Assembly: GCF_001428565.1 (NCBI RefSeq)
Contig: NZ_LMIA01000013.1
Location: 71,029-135,028, forward strand
Length of the DNA stretch: 64,000 nucleotides
From: Nocardioides sp. Root190
GTDB taxonomy: Bacteria > Actinomycetota > Actinomycetes > Propionibacteriales > Nocardioidaceae
Direction of reading: 5' to 3'
Positions within the stretch are counted from its first letter, which is position 1. Each line of letters opens with the position of its first letter. The notes under the pieces were generated by a model. That model was not told the DNA's origin and did no database searches. It worked only from the letters and a program-made list of their open reading frames with translations. Position numbers and translations under genes: made by a program. This document shows positions 41,501 through 49,563 of this stretch, in pieces.

Positions 41501-42224
41501 CACGCAGCTCGGCCGCAGCGACGACGGCACGGTCTCGATCACGACCCTCTTGACCGAGCTCAAGAACAAGGTGGCCAACGCCCAGCGCTTCGCCCTGCTG
41601 ATCCAGGACCTCACGAAGAAGGGACTCTCCCGAGCATCCATCCAGCAGATGCTCGACGCGGGCCCGGAGGCCGCCCTCGCCACGGCTGAAGCGATCGCCT
41701 CCGGTGGTGCCGCGGCGATCACCGAGATCAACGCACTCCAGGCACAACTCGCCCTGACCGGCTCCCAGCTCGGCAACGCGATGGCGGACAAGTACTACGG
41801 CGCCGGCGTGCAGGCCGCCCAGGGCATCGTGCGGGGGCTGGAGGCGGAGGCCAAGACCCTCGACGCCGCCGCCGTACGCCTGGCGAACAGCTTGGTCGCG
41901 GCTGTGAAGAAGGCCCTAGGCATCCGGTCGCCCTCGCGCGTGTTCGCTGGCATCGGTGCCAACGTCACCAAGGGACTCGACGAGGGCATCGACGACAGCT
42001 ACGTGCAGCGGGTCGGCAGGAGTGCGGCGACGTCGCTGCAGAAGGGCTTCGGCACACCGGCACTCGACACCTACGCCAAGCGGGCCGGCTTCGCTCAGGA
42101 CCAGCCAATCCGCGTGGAGCTCCGGCTGACCGCCGAGCAGATTGACCGACTCTCGCGGGGTGCCTCGCTTCAGGCGGACCTCGACTACGCCCGATCCAAC
42201 GGCGTGCGCGGGGTGACGTTCTGA
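38526..42224 (+). CDS. Tape measure protein (TP901 type)
   Basis: 1232 aa from GTG 38526 after AGGAGG. The N-terminal region has the TP901-core pattern: RKFSTSMRLIQASTGASSEQIKLL, then LGKSGLSTAKIM, GLDLAQAAGIVTSSLAQF and AALSDAGLDGSVAGTSLAAVF. Hydrophobic segments near residues 440-580 include AALVMPRLAAGFGL and the LVGAAGLLM segment. The C-terminal third has GIRSPSRVFAGIGANVTKGLDEGI. Protein length sets tail length, predicting a tail of medium siphovirus length. Confidence 0.95.
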   Translation: MAGPIRIAILANGRQARRETELVASAFEQLGSVVKGIGLGLLTGGIAGFAASAVDAERKFSTSMRLIQASTGASSEQIKLLNNEAVRLGQDTSFSAGEAADAMLELGKSGLSTAKIMAAVPEVMNLAATEGLDLAQAAGIVTSSLAQFRLRANQSSVVVNALAGASNASRSSVASLGESLKLVGSAGAGIGLSVNETAAALAALSDAGLDGSVAGTSLAAVFNRLVPQTDRARTAMSELGLNFVKSNGDFKNIVQIAGELQGALGKVRGEANRKTKISAIFGNDASTIAAVNALVNAGADGLKDYTQATKDQGAAQKLATARMSGTEGALERLAGSVETAKLRLGQELAPAVSAGADALDDKLVPAMEAGIKAGKDIARALVPAAKEITEALSNLAGEGDVVARVFDDVFLPALETTADAVAGLVNFVDELPGPIKDIGVQVGIAALVMPRLAAGFGLVQARATAAGVSMLTFGQKLAQNRAAMTYATGAIGKAQAALHGFGGAARSVAGIGGMLALSQGMSSTNDKTKVLMTTLGAAAFGFSVAGPWGGALVGAAGLLMSLKSATGSAEKAAKDSQTTWENYAATLDKVTAATTAATREMIAQDLQNSDLLKSAAEFGVSKQTLVDGILGEKKARGELTGILKDQRSAIEALKADPRANEQSLTGKAIQQEIADRKRLVKGIESETGELREATKATIELAAIANRIPEEVQTKITSNAVQSARDIANLAVSYKLTPKQIKTVLQLTGAEASVKKIQAIARRMTELAPEAKKEGAKAGKALSDGVGTAPKPNLAGFRGALSGQINTLVGTARTGGDRVGSNLGSGMYAGLGRWISPIAARSAGMVSAAIKSAQTAGQIQSPSRKTRYLGEMLGEGLAAGLRASQPRARTAGQQLMDSVLAGVVKGSAGVDAALSKITAQIEKSITGKKQTAREKALLKRYASQYKALRDNARAQDRVNARLEAARDKLKLLTEEYKDYAATIKTAITTTGDVTQLGRSDDGTVSITTLLTELKNKVANAQRFALLIQDLTKKGLSRASIQQMLDAGPEAALATAEAIASGGAAAITEINALQAQLALTGSQLGNAMADKYYGAGVQAAQGIVRGLEAEAKTLDAAAVRLANSLVAAVKKALGIRSPSRVFAGIGANVTKGLDEGIDDSYVQRVGRSAATSLQKGFGTPALDTYAKRAGFAQDQPIRVELRLTAEQIDRLSRGASLQADLDYARSNGVRGVTF

Positions 42225-44854
42225 TGGCCCAGCAGTTCAAGACTGTCGACTTCGTCCGCCTCGAGGTCGAGACCGACACCGACGGCCTGTCCAACATGCT
42301 GCAGAACCCCTCCGGCGAGCTGGGCGGGTGGGGCTGGGTGACGCCGCTCGGCAGCTCGTTCATGCAGGCCTTCAGCGGGCAGCTCGGATTCGTCAACCTC
42401 CTGGCGGGTGCGTCGTACTTCTACTCCGAGGCCATGCCCATCAACGCAGGCCAGTGGGCGTCAGCGTCATGGGTCGCGCTGTCCGGGCAGATCGGCCTTC
42501 CCCCGAGCAACGTCCCGGGCGGCTGGTTCCGTGCCCGGTTCGAGTGGCTCGACGCGAGTCAGGCCGTCCTGTCTGCCGCACCGCAGACTCCCTACCTCGC
42601 GCGGAACGGTGGTCGCACGACTCTCGCGCCGGCGCAGGCTCCCGCATCGACTGCCTACGTCCGTCTGAGGTTCGACCTGTTCGCCACGAACACCGGGACG
42701 AATCACGTCGGCGCGCACACGTTGAACTTCAACGAGGCAACGGTCGCCAAAGCAGCCACGTCGGATGAGCTCGGCTCGTTGCGGGTCAACTTGGTGACGA
42801 ACCCGTCGTTCGAGACCAACACGACCGGATGGCTCGCCTCGACCGCAACCCTGGCGAGCAGCACCGACTTCGCGGCTGTCGGATCCCGGAGCCTCAAGGC
42901 GACGAAGACGAGCAGCCCAGGCTCGCCTGTGACCGTCCGGAGCGACCCGATGTTCCCGGTCGTCGGCAACACGTCCTACACGCTGCAGGCTCGCTTCCGG
43001 CCGACGGTCGCCGGGCGAAGCGCGAGCTTGGTCGCGAACTGGTACAACGGCGCGACCTTCGTCTCCTCAAGGACGATCTCGGCCGCCGCCGCTGCGAACG
43101 CCTGGTCGACTTTGTCGAACACCGTCATCAGCCCACCGACCGCGACCTTCGTGCAGATCTGGGCAGTGCTGGAGGGCCCGTCTGGGATGCCATTGACGGA
43201 GGTCTGCTATTTCGACGCGGTGATGCTCGAGCAGGCCTCGACGGTCGAGGCCTACTTCGACGGCTCCACGGCCGACGCCGGCGGGTGGGAGTACGACTGG
43301 ACCGGCGCGGCGAACGCGTCGACGTCGACAGCGATCTCGAGCAACCTGCCCTACATCGCGCCGGTGTCGTACTTCGACGTCCTCCCCGACTCGCACCAGA
43401 TCCGGATCTCCCGCGAGGGGCTTAACGTGGGCCGTCTCGGCGCCACCATCCTTTCCAGCGAGCTGGACCCATCGCAATCAACCCTGATCCGCCCGGGCAA
43501 ACGCGCGCGACTGTCGAGTCTGGTGGACGGCGGCTGGGAGACGATCCTGGGCGGCAAGCTGCTCGAGGCCGACGTCACCTACGAGCTCAAGGACCCGAAG
43601 GTCCCAGAGAGCAAGCGCGCCCGGATCGAGGTCGTGATCGTCGACCCCACTCAGATCCTCGCCAACGCCGGCCGCCCTGAGGGCGTCGCAACGATCCCCG
43701 CACTGCCCTTCGTGCTCGAGGGCGCAGGCGTCCCATGGTCGGTCAACGGATCCGGCAACCAGATCGCGACCGCCCCGGTGACGACCTATAACGAGTCTGC
43801 CAAGGCCCTCGACCAGGTGGCCCTCACCCGCGACACCGCCCTGGGCTTTGCGTGGGTCTCCCGCGTAGGTGTGCTGAATGTGTGGGACCGCGACGAGATC
43901 GCCTCCGGCTCGCCCGTCCTGCTCAATGAGTCGGCGTACAGCTCGATCGACCTGTCCTTCTCCACCAAGGATGCGATCAACGAAGTCCAGATCACTGTGC
44001 AGTCTGCGGGCACGGACGGCTCGACCATCGAGACTGTCTACGGCCCCTACGTAGACGCCGCCTCGGTCGAGGAGTGGGGCCGGTACCGCAAGGAGTTCAC
44101 CGTCACCGGGCTGGACTCCGCAGCCGTGGATGCCCTGGCCGCGACCATCCTGACAGCGAACGTGCAACCGCGTATCCGCGTCAACTCGATCACGATCCCG
44201 ATCGACACTGTCGAACGACTCGAGGCGCACGCGCTGCGCGACCTGTACGACGAGGTGAATGTCGTGCTCGACCAGCTCGGCGTGGACGACACCCTGCGCG
44301 TGACGGGCATCGATCACACGATCGACACCACGAAGTGGCTCCTGACCCTGCGCTTCTCCGAGGACGGCGGCGTTGCTCAGCCCACCGTGCAGCCCCCCGT
44401 GCAGTCAGGCGCCCGACCCGACGTCGGCGTGGTCGAGCTCTTCGCCGGTCCCGTGGACCAGATCCCCACGACCAAGCTGCTCTGCGACGGCTCGTCACAC
44501 GCCGTCGCCGACTACCCCTATCTCTTCGCGGTCATCGGCTACACCTTCGGCGGCGCGGGAGCGAACTTCAGCGTCCCGAACCTCACCGACCGGTTCCCGA
44601 TCGGCGCCGGCACGAAGGCGCGCGGCACCACCGGCGGCGCCCCGTCGGTGACCCTCGCCGCGAACAATCTCCCGCCCCACGTTCACGGCATCGCCCGGCA
44701 GGCCGGGGCGAACACCGGCGGCGGCACCAACATCGCGCTCGGTAACGCGGTCGCTGGGCCGTTGGGCGGCACCCAGGCCAACGCCACCACGCACGATCCC
44801 GTCGACATCCTCAACCCGTGGTTGTCGCTCTGGTTCATCATCCGGGCTGCCTGA
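42224..44854 (+). CDS. Tail tip protein with carbohydrate-binding-like modules and C-terminal collar domain
   Basis: 876 aa. The first 370 residues show two beta-sandwich modules (NPSFETNTTGWLASTATLAS and a YFDAVMLEQASTVEAYFDG end), like carbohydrate-binding domains. A baseplate-hub-like part follows (IRISREGLNVGRLGATI to WLLTLRFSEDGG). The C-terminal 140 residues contain LLCDGSSHAVADYPYLFAVIGYT, FSVPNLTDRFPIGAG and LPPHVHG, a phage tail collar module. Joining hub and collar-fibre parts in one chain is notable. Probably receptor-binding. Confidence 0.82.
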   Translation: MAQQFKTVDFVRLEVETDTDGLSNMLQNPSGELGGWGWVTPLGSSFMQAFSGQLGFVNLLAGASYFYSEAMPINAGQWASASWVALSGQIGLPPSNVPGGWFRARFEWLDASQAVLSAAPQTPYLARNGGRTTLAPAQAPASTAYVRLRFDLFATNTGTNHVGAHTLNFNEATVAKAATSDELGSLRVNLVTNPSFETNTTGWLASTATLASSTDFAAVGSRSLKATKTSSPGSPVTVRSDPMFPVVGNTSYTLQARFRPTVAGRSASLVANWYNGATFVSSRTISAAAAANAWSTLSNTVISPPTATFVQIWAVLEGPSGMPLTEVCYFDAVMLEQASTVEAYFDGSTADAGGWEYDWTGAANASTSTAISSNLPYIAPVSYFDVLPDSHQIRISREGLNVGRLGATILSSELDPSQSTLIRPGKRARLSSLVDGGWETILGGKLLEADVTYELKDPKVPESKRARIEVVIVDPTQILANAGRPEGVATIPALPFVLEGAGVPWSVNGSGNQIATAPVTTYNESAKALDQVALTRDTALGFAWVSRVGVLNVWDRDEIASGSPVLLNESAYSSIDLSFSTKDAINEVQITVQSAGTDGSTIETVYGPYVDAASVEEWGRYRKEFTVTGLDSAAVDALAATILTANVQPRIRVNSITIPIDTVERLEAHALRDLYDEVNVVLDQLGVDDTLRVTGIDHTIDTTKWLLTLRFSEDGGVAQPTVQPPVQSGARPDVGVVELFAGPVDQIPTTKLLCDGSSHAVADYPYLFAVIGYTFGGAGANFSVPNLTDRFPIGAGTKARGTTGGAPSVTLAANNLPPHVHGIARQAGANTGGGTNIALGNAVAGPLGGTQANATTHDPVDILNPWLSLWFIIRAA

Positions 44855-44863
44855 GGAGCGACC

Positions 44864-45832
44864 ATGACCCTTCCCGCAGGCGTGCAGACCCGCACTGTCA
44901 CCATCGCCGTCCCGATCGACGTACTGGGCGGCAGCGCCAAGGCCTACTCCGGCACGGTCAAGACCGACCGCCCGCTGGTCTGGGCCGCTACCGGCGAGCC
45001 CATCTGGCCAGTGCCCGCCAAGCTGCCGGCACCCGTCGACGGCCTCATCACCTTCGAGGCCCCGGTCGTGGATCAGCCAGGCCTGCTCGACGCGAGCGGC
45101 GCTCCGATCACCAACTGGTCCTGCCAGGTCACGATGAGCGGGACCTGGACAGGCGCCCTACGCTCGCGAAGCCGCCGCTTCCAGATCGTCGAGGCAGACG
45201 TCTCCCCCGTGGCGCTCGACGTGCTCCTCGATGCCGGTGTCAACCCGCCAGTGGCCGAGCCGAACCCCTACGTGAAGTCGATCGCAGGCGTCACCGACGT
45301 CGTGACCGGCGTCCAGCTCGCCAACGCCATGGCCGCCAGGCTCGACGCTGGCGACTCCTCGTTCTCCGACGCACTGAGCGACGCCGTCGCCGGAGAGATC
45401 GAGGGGCACGAGGCAGGTATCGACCTCGGGACCGCGAACCGCACGACGTCGGTACCTCCCATGACCAGCACAGCGACCAGTGTCGCGGCTGCCGCCGCGA
45501 TCTCCGGACTGTCGCGCACCGTGACGGGGAAGGGCCGGTCGGTCGACGTCGAGTTCTACGCCCCGATCGTCTACAACTCCGGTGCCGCGAACGTTGGCGT
45601 CAGCTGCATGATCGTGCGCGACAACAACCCGGCCAGCACCGACAACCAGATCGGGACGAGATTCTCACCAGCCACCAACAACGGGCCCGACATGTACATC
45701 CGGCGGCGGACAGGGATCCTCCTCGACGGCGTCGAGTACACCTTCACCGTCCGGATGTGGACCCCGTCCGGGACCGCCGTCATCGTTCCGGGAGGCAACT
45801 ACCCGGCCCAGCTCATGGTCACGGCGGTCTGA
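44864..45832 (+). CDS. Minor tail protein / fibre
   Basis: 322 aa. Beta-rich N-terminal domain with LITFEAPVVDQPGLLDASGAPITNWSC and SRRFQIVEADVSPVALDVLL, a middle helix linker, and a C-terminal beta domain (VDVEFYAPIVYNSGAANVGVSCMIV, GVEYTFTVRMWTPSGTAVIV) that could be a fibre head. Lies between tail tip and hydrolase genes. Confidence 0.7.
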   Translation: MTLPAGVQTRTVTIAVPIDVLGGSAKAYSGTVKTDRPLVWAATGEPIWPVPAKLPAPVDGLITFEAPVVDQPGLLDASGAPITNWSCQVTMSGTWTGALRSRSRRFQIVEADVSPVALDVLLDAGVNPPVAEPNPYVKSIAGVTDVVTGVQLANAMAARLDAGDSSFSDALSDAVAGEIEGHEAGIDLGTANRTTSVPPMTSTATSVAAAAAISGLSRTVTGKGRSVDVEFYAPIVYNSGAANVGVSCMIVRDNNPASTDNQIGTRFSPATNNGPDMYIRRRTGILLDGVEYTFTVRMWTPSGTAVIVPGGNYPAQLMVTAV

Positions 45833-46572
45833 TGAACCGTCTCGCGACCGCCGCTGTCTTCGGGCAGGGCTACTCCCCCACCGTCCCGACCGAGTCGCAG
45901 TACGTCGCGGCCACTGTCGCAGGGCAGCGCGGGGAACGGACGCTGCTCGTCTACTGCCACGGCTCCGGCGGCTCGGCGACCGGGCTTCTCACGACCCCGC
46001 TTGAGAGGGCGTTCGTCGACGCCCTCGCGCAGCGGAACCCCGTGATCGCGGCCGACCTCGCGTTGCAGGCGTGGGGCAGTGACCGTCACGTCCAGGCGAT
46101 TGGCGAGGCGATCGCCTACGCCGAGAGCCTGCTCATCACCCCGTTCGGGCCGGCCGGGAAGATCTTCATCGTCGCCGGATCGATGGGCAACCTCGGCGGG
46201 CTCGGCTACGTCCTCGCCCACCCTGAGAAGGTCCGGGCGTACGCCGGGCTGATCCCGGCGCTCGATCTCGCGTCGCTGAACACCATGCCGCCGATCCCGA
46301 GTGAGATCGCGGTCGCCTACGGGGCGCCATACAACGACGCGACGATGGGTCCGACGCATTCGCCCGTGCGGTACGCCGCGGCGCTCGACCCTGACGTGCC
46401 GATCCGGCTGTGGACGGCGTCCAACGACACCATCTGCCTACCCTCCACGGCCACGGCGTTCGTCGCTGCACGGCCGCAGACGGAGCGGGTGGACCTCGGC
46501 CCCCTCGGGCACACAGCCGCCGCCGTAGCCGCCGCACAGCCATCGATCCTGTCCTGGCTCCGGACGGTCTGA
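45832..46572 (+). CDS. Tail-associated alpha/beta hydrolase
   Basis: 246 aa from ATG 45832 overlapping the previous stop. Oxyanion region LLVYCHGSGGSA, nucleophile elbow VAGSMGNLGG (A-x-S-x-G form), later Asp in ASNDTICLPS and His in LGHTAAA complete a likely triad. No signal peptide. Encoded between tail fibre and lysis genes, so it may act at the tail tip on acylated cell-surface glycans or lipids, or in lysis like mycobacteriophage LysB. Substrate unknown. Confidence 0.75.
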   Translation: MNRLATAAVFGQGYSPTVPTESQYVAATVAGQRGERTLLVYCHGSGGSATGLLTTPLERAFVDALAQRNPVIAADLALQAWGSDRHVQAIGEAIAYAESLLITPFGPAGKIFIVAGSMGNLGGLGYVLAHPEKVRAYAGLIPALDLASLNTMPPIPSEIAVAYGAPYNDATMGPTHSPVRYAAALDPDVPIRLWTASNDTICLPSTATAFVAARPQTERVDLGPLGHTAAAVAAAQPSILSWLRTV

Positions 46573-46583
46573 GAGGAGTCACG

Positions 46584-46862
46584 ATGCTCGACAACGTCCC
46601 TTGGCAGGCGCTTACCGGCGCTGGTGCCGGATGGGCTCTCGCGGGCTTCGCGGTGTGGGCGATCATCACCGGTCGACTCGTGCCCCGCACCACCCACGAA
46701 GAGGTCATCCACGACCGCAACGAGTGGCGTGCGGAGTCGCGGATCAAGGACCAGCAGCTCCTCGAGAAGGACATCCAGCTGCGCCACATGGGCGAGGTCG
46801 GGCAGACCGTCAACACGATCATGCGGTCACTCGGGGCCGCAGTGGACCGGGAGGCGTCATGA
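46584..46862 (+). CDS. Small membrane protein with coiled-coil tail
   Basis: 92 aa from ATG 46584. One helix (GAGAGWALAGFAVWAIITGRLV) then a charged helical tail (HEEVIHDRNEWRAESRIKDQQLLEKDIQL). This pattern recurs just before actinophage lysis genes and may be a holin partner or a tail-lysis linker. ATGA overlap with the next gene. Confidence 0.65.
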   Translation: MLDNVPWQALTGAGAGWALAGFAVWAIITGRLVPRTTHEEVIHDRNEWRAESRIKDQQLLEKDIQLRHMGEVGQTVNTIMRSLGAAVDREAS

Positions 46863-47056
46863 GGAAGTTCTGGCGTCGGCGACGTGAGCCGACCGAGGGC
46901 GAGCAGGCTCGCCAGCAGGCCGAAGTTGAGCTCGAGCGCACCCGCGCCGAGACCCCGCTCTACGTCGCACTCGGCGCGGAGGTTCGCGAGATCCGCGAGC
47001 GCAACCACCTGACCGAGCTCTTCCTGAGCCTGCACAACAACCCGAGGAGTCACTGA
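46859..47056 (+). CDS. Small charged protein of the lysis region
   Basis: 65 aa. Basic start (MRKFWRRRREP), long charged helix with GEQARQQAEVELERTRAE, and a C-terminal EIRERNHLTELFLSLHNN. Overlaps both neighbours. Widespread in actinophages between tail and holin genes; no known function. Confidence 0.6.
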   Translation: MRKFWRRRREPTEGEQARQQAEVELERTRAETPLYVALGAEVREIRERNHLTELFLSLHNNPRSH

Positions 47057-47370
47057 TGGGCGTCATGGAGGTGCTGCTGCCGTCGTCATCGGTGCTGGTG
47101 CTCGCGGTGACTGGAGCGTTCCTCCTGGTCTTCGTTCGCGAACCGTGGATCCGGCACCCGTTCGGGCAGTCGGTGCTCGTGCTGACCCTCGGCGTGCTGC
47201 TCCTGGCCGGCCTCGGGCTGGCTGTCTACGTCCTCGGGCCCGACTACCCCGGCCGGGAGTACGCCGTACTCACCGGCCGTCTTCTGATCGCGACCGCGAT
47301 GGCGCAGCGGCTCGTCGTGCTGATCCGCGAGCGACGCAAGGACCGACACAACCAAGGAGATCCCCGATGA
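47056..47370 (+). CDS. Holin-like membrane protein
   Basis: 104 aa with three hydrophobic segments: SSSVLVLAVTGAFLLVFV, FGQSVLVLTLGVLLLAGLGL and YAVLTGRLLIATAMAQRLVV, and a charged C-terminus (IRERRKDRHNQGDPR). Immediately upstream of the endolysin gene (4-base overlap). Size and topology fit a holin, shared with or alternative to the small protein at 48606. Confidence 0.65.
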   Translation: MGVMEVLLPSSSVLVLAVTGAFLLVFVREPWIRHPFGQSVLVLTLGVLLLAGLGLAVYVLGPDYPGREYAVLTGRLLIATAMAQRLVVLIRERRKDRHNQGDPR

Positions 47371-48497
47371 CTCGACAGGCCCGCTCGCTCGACGTCGCAC
47401 TCGCTGAGATCAACGCCGCCGCCCCACGACGCTCCAAGGCCTCGGATGGCGGCATCGGGGACCCGGACCACGCCTCCCGCGACTCCGACCACAACCCCAA
47501 CGCTGCAGGCGTCTGGCGGGCTCGCGACTTCACCCACGATCCTGCAGGCGGCTTCGACGCCGGCGAGTTCGCAGCCTTCGTCGCGTCCAAGCTCGGCAAG
47601 CACCCCGCGCTCGGCTCCGGCGCCTACGTCATCTTCAACCGCCGGATCATCTCCACCGACCGGCTTCGCGAGGGCTGGCGGTATTACGGCGGCGTCAACG
47701 CTCACAAGCAGCACGTCCACGTCTCGGTGGCCACCCGGGCCGCCGGCTACGACTCGACCGCCCCCTGGGGCTGGGAGGTACCCGTGAAGGTCCCGACGTA
47801 CAAGCCCCTTGCCGCGGCCGACGCCGTGTTCTGGAACATGAACAACGGCGCCCGCCCCGGGGTGCGCAACGCGCTTGAGGCAATCAACAAGTCCGGTGCT
47901 CGCGTCATCGCCCTCAACGAGTGCTCCGGCCACTGGTCCGTGCTCCGCGACTTCGCCAAGGACCGCGGCTTCTCGGTCATCACCGGCAAGGGCGAGCTCG
48001 GCACCGCCTCCGCGATCCTCGCCCGTCACCGTTCTGGCCACGTCTCGAGCGGCGTGCTGACCGTCCGCGTCCCGTGGAAGGGGCCGCAGGGCAAGACCAT
48101 CGACGGTCGCACCCTGCTCTACGAGAAGGCCGTCTTCGAGGACCGTCGGATCATGACCGTCGACATGCACCAAGTCTGGGGCCCGAACCGCGACAGCAAC
48201 GACGAGGCCAAGCGCGCCGTCGTCGAGAACCTGCGCCGCTGGGCCGATAAGAACCCGACCTGGGACCTGTACATCGGCCCGGACCACAACGAGTCCCGCA
48301 CCTCGAAGGCGCCGTTCTCCCCGCTCGGCACCGCGAACGCGATCGGTGGCCGGATCCTCGCCGGCGGCGACGGCCCGGACTACATCATCTACCGGCCGGC
48401 GATCGTCACCCCCGACGGCGCACGACCGGCCGTCCCCCGCGTCGTCGCTGGCCCGGACTTCGACTCCGACCACCACGCCCTGCGCGTCAACTACTGA
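47367..48497 (+). CDS. Endolysin: M15-like peptidase fused to EEP nuclease-like domain
   Basis: 376 aa. Residues 1-125 are an M15-type peptidoglycan peptidase, with zinc ligands His42 (DSDHNPN), Asp54 (RARDFTHD) and His118 (HVHVS). Residues ~150-376 match the endonuclease/exonuclease/phosphatase fold: Asn157 in FWNMN, Glu185 in IALNE, His268 in DMHQVW, Asp306/Asn308 in GPDHNE and Asp368-His369 in DSDHHAL. No usual wall-binding domain is visible. It may degrade both wall and nucleic acid at lysis, or the EEP fold may be repurposed. Nuclease activity is inferred. Confidence 0.85.
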   Translation: MTRQARSLDVALAEINAAAPRRSKASDGGIGDPDHASRDSDHNPNAAGVWRARDFTHDPAGGFDAGEFAAFVASKLGKHPALGSGAYVIFNRRIISTDRLREGWRYYGGVNAHKQHVHVSVATRAAGYDSTAPWGWEVPVKVPTYKPLAAADAVFWNMNNGARPGVRNALEAINKSGARVIALNECSGHWSVLRDFAKDRGFSVITGKGELGTASAILARHRSGHVSSGVLTVRVPWKGPQGKTIDGRTLLYEKAVFEDRRIMTVDMHQVWGPNRDSNDEAKRAVVENLRRWADKNPTWDLYIGPDHNESRTSKAPFSPLGTANAIGGRILAGGDGPDYIIYRPAIVTPDGARPAVPRVVAGPDFDSDHHALRVNY

Positions 48498-48501
48498 GCC
48501 C

Positions 48502-48603
48502 GTGGGCGACGCACGGTTCGACCAAGTCGGCTGCCTGCCGACGCTGTTCGGGTTGCGCCTCGCCCTCACCTGCTTTGCCCTCGCCCGCTACCTCAAGGAG
48601 TAA
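48502..48603 (+). CDS. Possible 33-aa peptide between lysis genes
   Basis: GTG at 48502, five bases after the endolysin stop; the peptide has one hydrophobic stretch (LPTLFGLRLALTCFALARYL). Its end carries the AAGGAG used by the following holin gene. It could be a coupled small membrane peptide or simply noncoding. Weak call. Confidence 0.35.
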   Translation: MGDARFDQVGCLPTLFGLRLALTCFALARYLKE

Positions 48604-48605
48604 CC

Positions 48606-48785
48606 GTGAAGTATCTGAAGTACGTCGCCAAGGCCACCACGGCCGCCGCCATCGCCGGTGTTGGCGGGGTCGCCGTCGGGTACGCCGACGACTCCCTGAC
48701 CCGTGGCGAGCTGTGGGCCGCGATCGCTGCGGCCGTGGTCGCCGGCGGCGGGGTGTTCGGCGTCCGTAACGGCGACCGCCCCTAG
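48606..48785 (+). CDS. Small holin-like protein
   Basis: 59 aa from GTG 48606 after AAGGAGTAACC. Basic start (VKYLKYVAKA), helix AATAAAIAG-type (TTAAAIAGVGGVAVGYA), acidic turn (DDSLTRGE), second helix (LWAAIAAAVVAGGGVFGV), basic end. This two-helix plan is the common actinophage holin located right after the endolysin. Last rightward late gene; the convergent leftward operon ends only 12 bases beyond. Confidence 0.7.
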   Translation: MKYLKYVAKATTAAAIAGVGGVAVGYADDSLTRGELWAAIAAAVVAGGGVFGVRNGDRP

Positions 48786-48797
48786 CCCGATCCAGCC

Positions 48798-49358
48798 CTA
48801 CGAGTCGAGGTCGCCGAGGTAGAGAGCTGCGGCCCCGGGGGCCTCCGCCAGTTCAGCGAGTGTTGTTAGGACTGTCCAGGCAGGCTCGCCAGCCAGCTGA
48901 ACATTCAGCACGCCGGTCTCATCGACGGGCACCTCTGCGGACCAGGTCATGATGCAAGCGCCCCCGGTCGCTCCTCGCTTCCACCCCCAGGTGCTGTCCA
49001 TCTGACCAAGGGCGACCGCCTCGCCAGTGCTGTCGGTGATCAGCACCTCCGCTTGGCTGCCGAGCCCCTCTGCGTCGCCCACGCCGTAGCACTCTGAGCC
49101 GTCGCACTCCGGCTCACCGTCACACCGGTTCCACTCCGAGTTAGGGATGGTCTCGAACGCCGTGTTGGTGTAGATACTGATGTTCCCGGCTATGGCTTGG
49201 GTTGGCACGTCCGGCAGGTCAGTCGGTTCGAAGACCTCGGGCCTAGCGTCAGGCTCGTCGCCGTCTTGCACCGCCGTGGCGATGAGCACAGCGGCGATCG
49301 CCACAACACCCAACGCGATCACGGAGAGAAGCACGATCATGGCCCGGGACGACTTCAT
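48798..49358 (-). CDS. Membrane-anchored exported protein
   Basis: 186 aa, last gene of the leftward right-end operon. N-terminal transmembrane helix (MIVLLSVIALGVVAIAAVLIATAV, residues 7-30, no lipobox), then an acidic exported domain with a Cys cluster (CDGEPECDGSECYG) and a further Cys in GACIMTW. Faces outward, so it could change surface properties of the lysogen or block new phages. No family recognised. Confidence 0.65.
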   Translation of the reverse strand: MKSSRAMIVLLSVIALGVVAIAAVLIATAVQDGDEPDARPEVFEPTDLPDVPTQAIAGNISIYTNTAFETIPNSEWNRCDGEPECDGSECYGVGDAEGLGSQAEVLITDSTGEAVALGQMDSTWGWKRGATGGACIMTWSAEVPVDETGVLNVQLAGEPAWTVLTTLAELAEAPGAAALYLGDLDS

Positions 49359-49368
49359 GGCGGGCAGC

Positions 49369-49560
49369 CTACGACGTCAGCGCCGGGCGCACCTGCTCCA
49401 TCGTCAACCACTGCGTGACTGCGCGGTTGTCGACCTCGACCCAGTAGTTCACGAGGAACTCCCGACCCGTCTCGCCGTCACGCCAGGACAGCAGCAGCCC
49501 TGGGTGGTCAACGACCGCGAACGGCGGCCGCACCCACACGTGCCTGATCAGCCCTGTCAC
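49369..49560 (-). CDS. Small protein of the right-end operon
   Basis: 63 aa, beta-rich, with HPGLLLSWRDGETGREFLVNYWVEV and MEQVRPALTS. It ends 10 bases before the next gene downstream and begins 3 bases after the preceding one, so it is in the same transcript. Unknown function. Confidence 0.55.
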   Translation of the reverse strand: MTGLIRHVWVRPPFAVVDHPGLLLSWRDGETGREFLVNYWVEVDNRAVTQWLTMEQVRPALTS

Positions 49561-49563
49561 TAG

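Noticed and set aside
48919..49107. Short leftward frame inside the exported-protein gene
   Set aside because: Lies in another phase of the better supported 186-aa protein with its transmembrane start.
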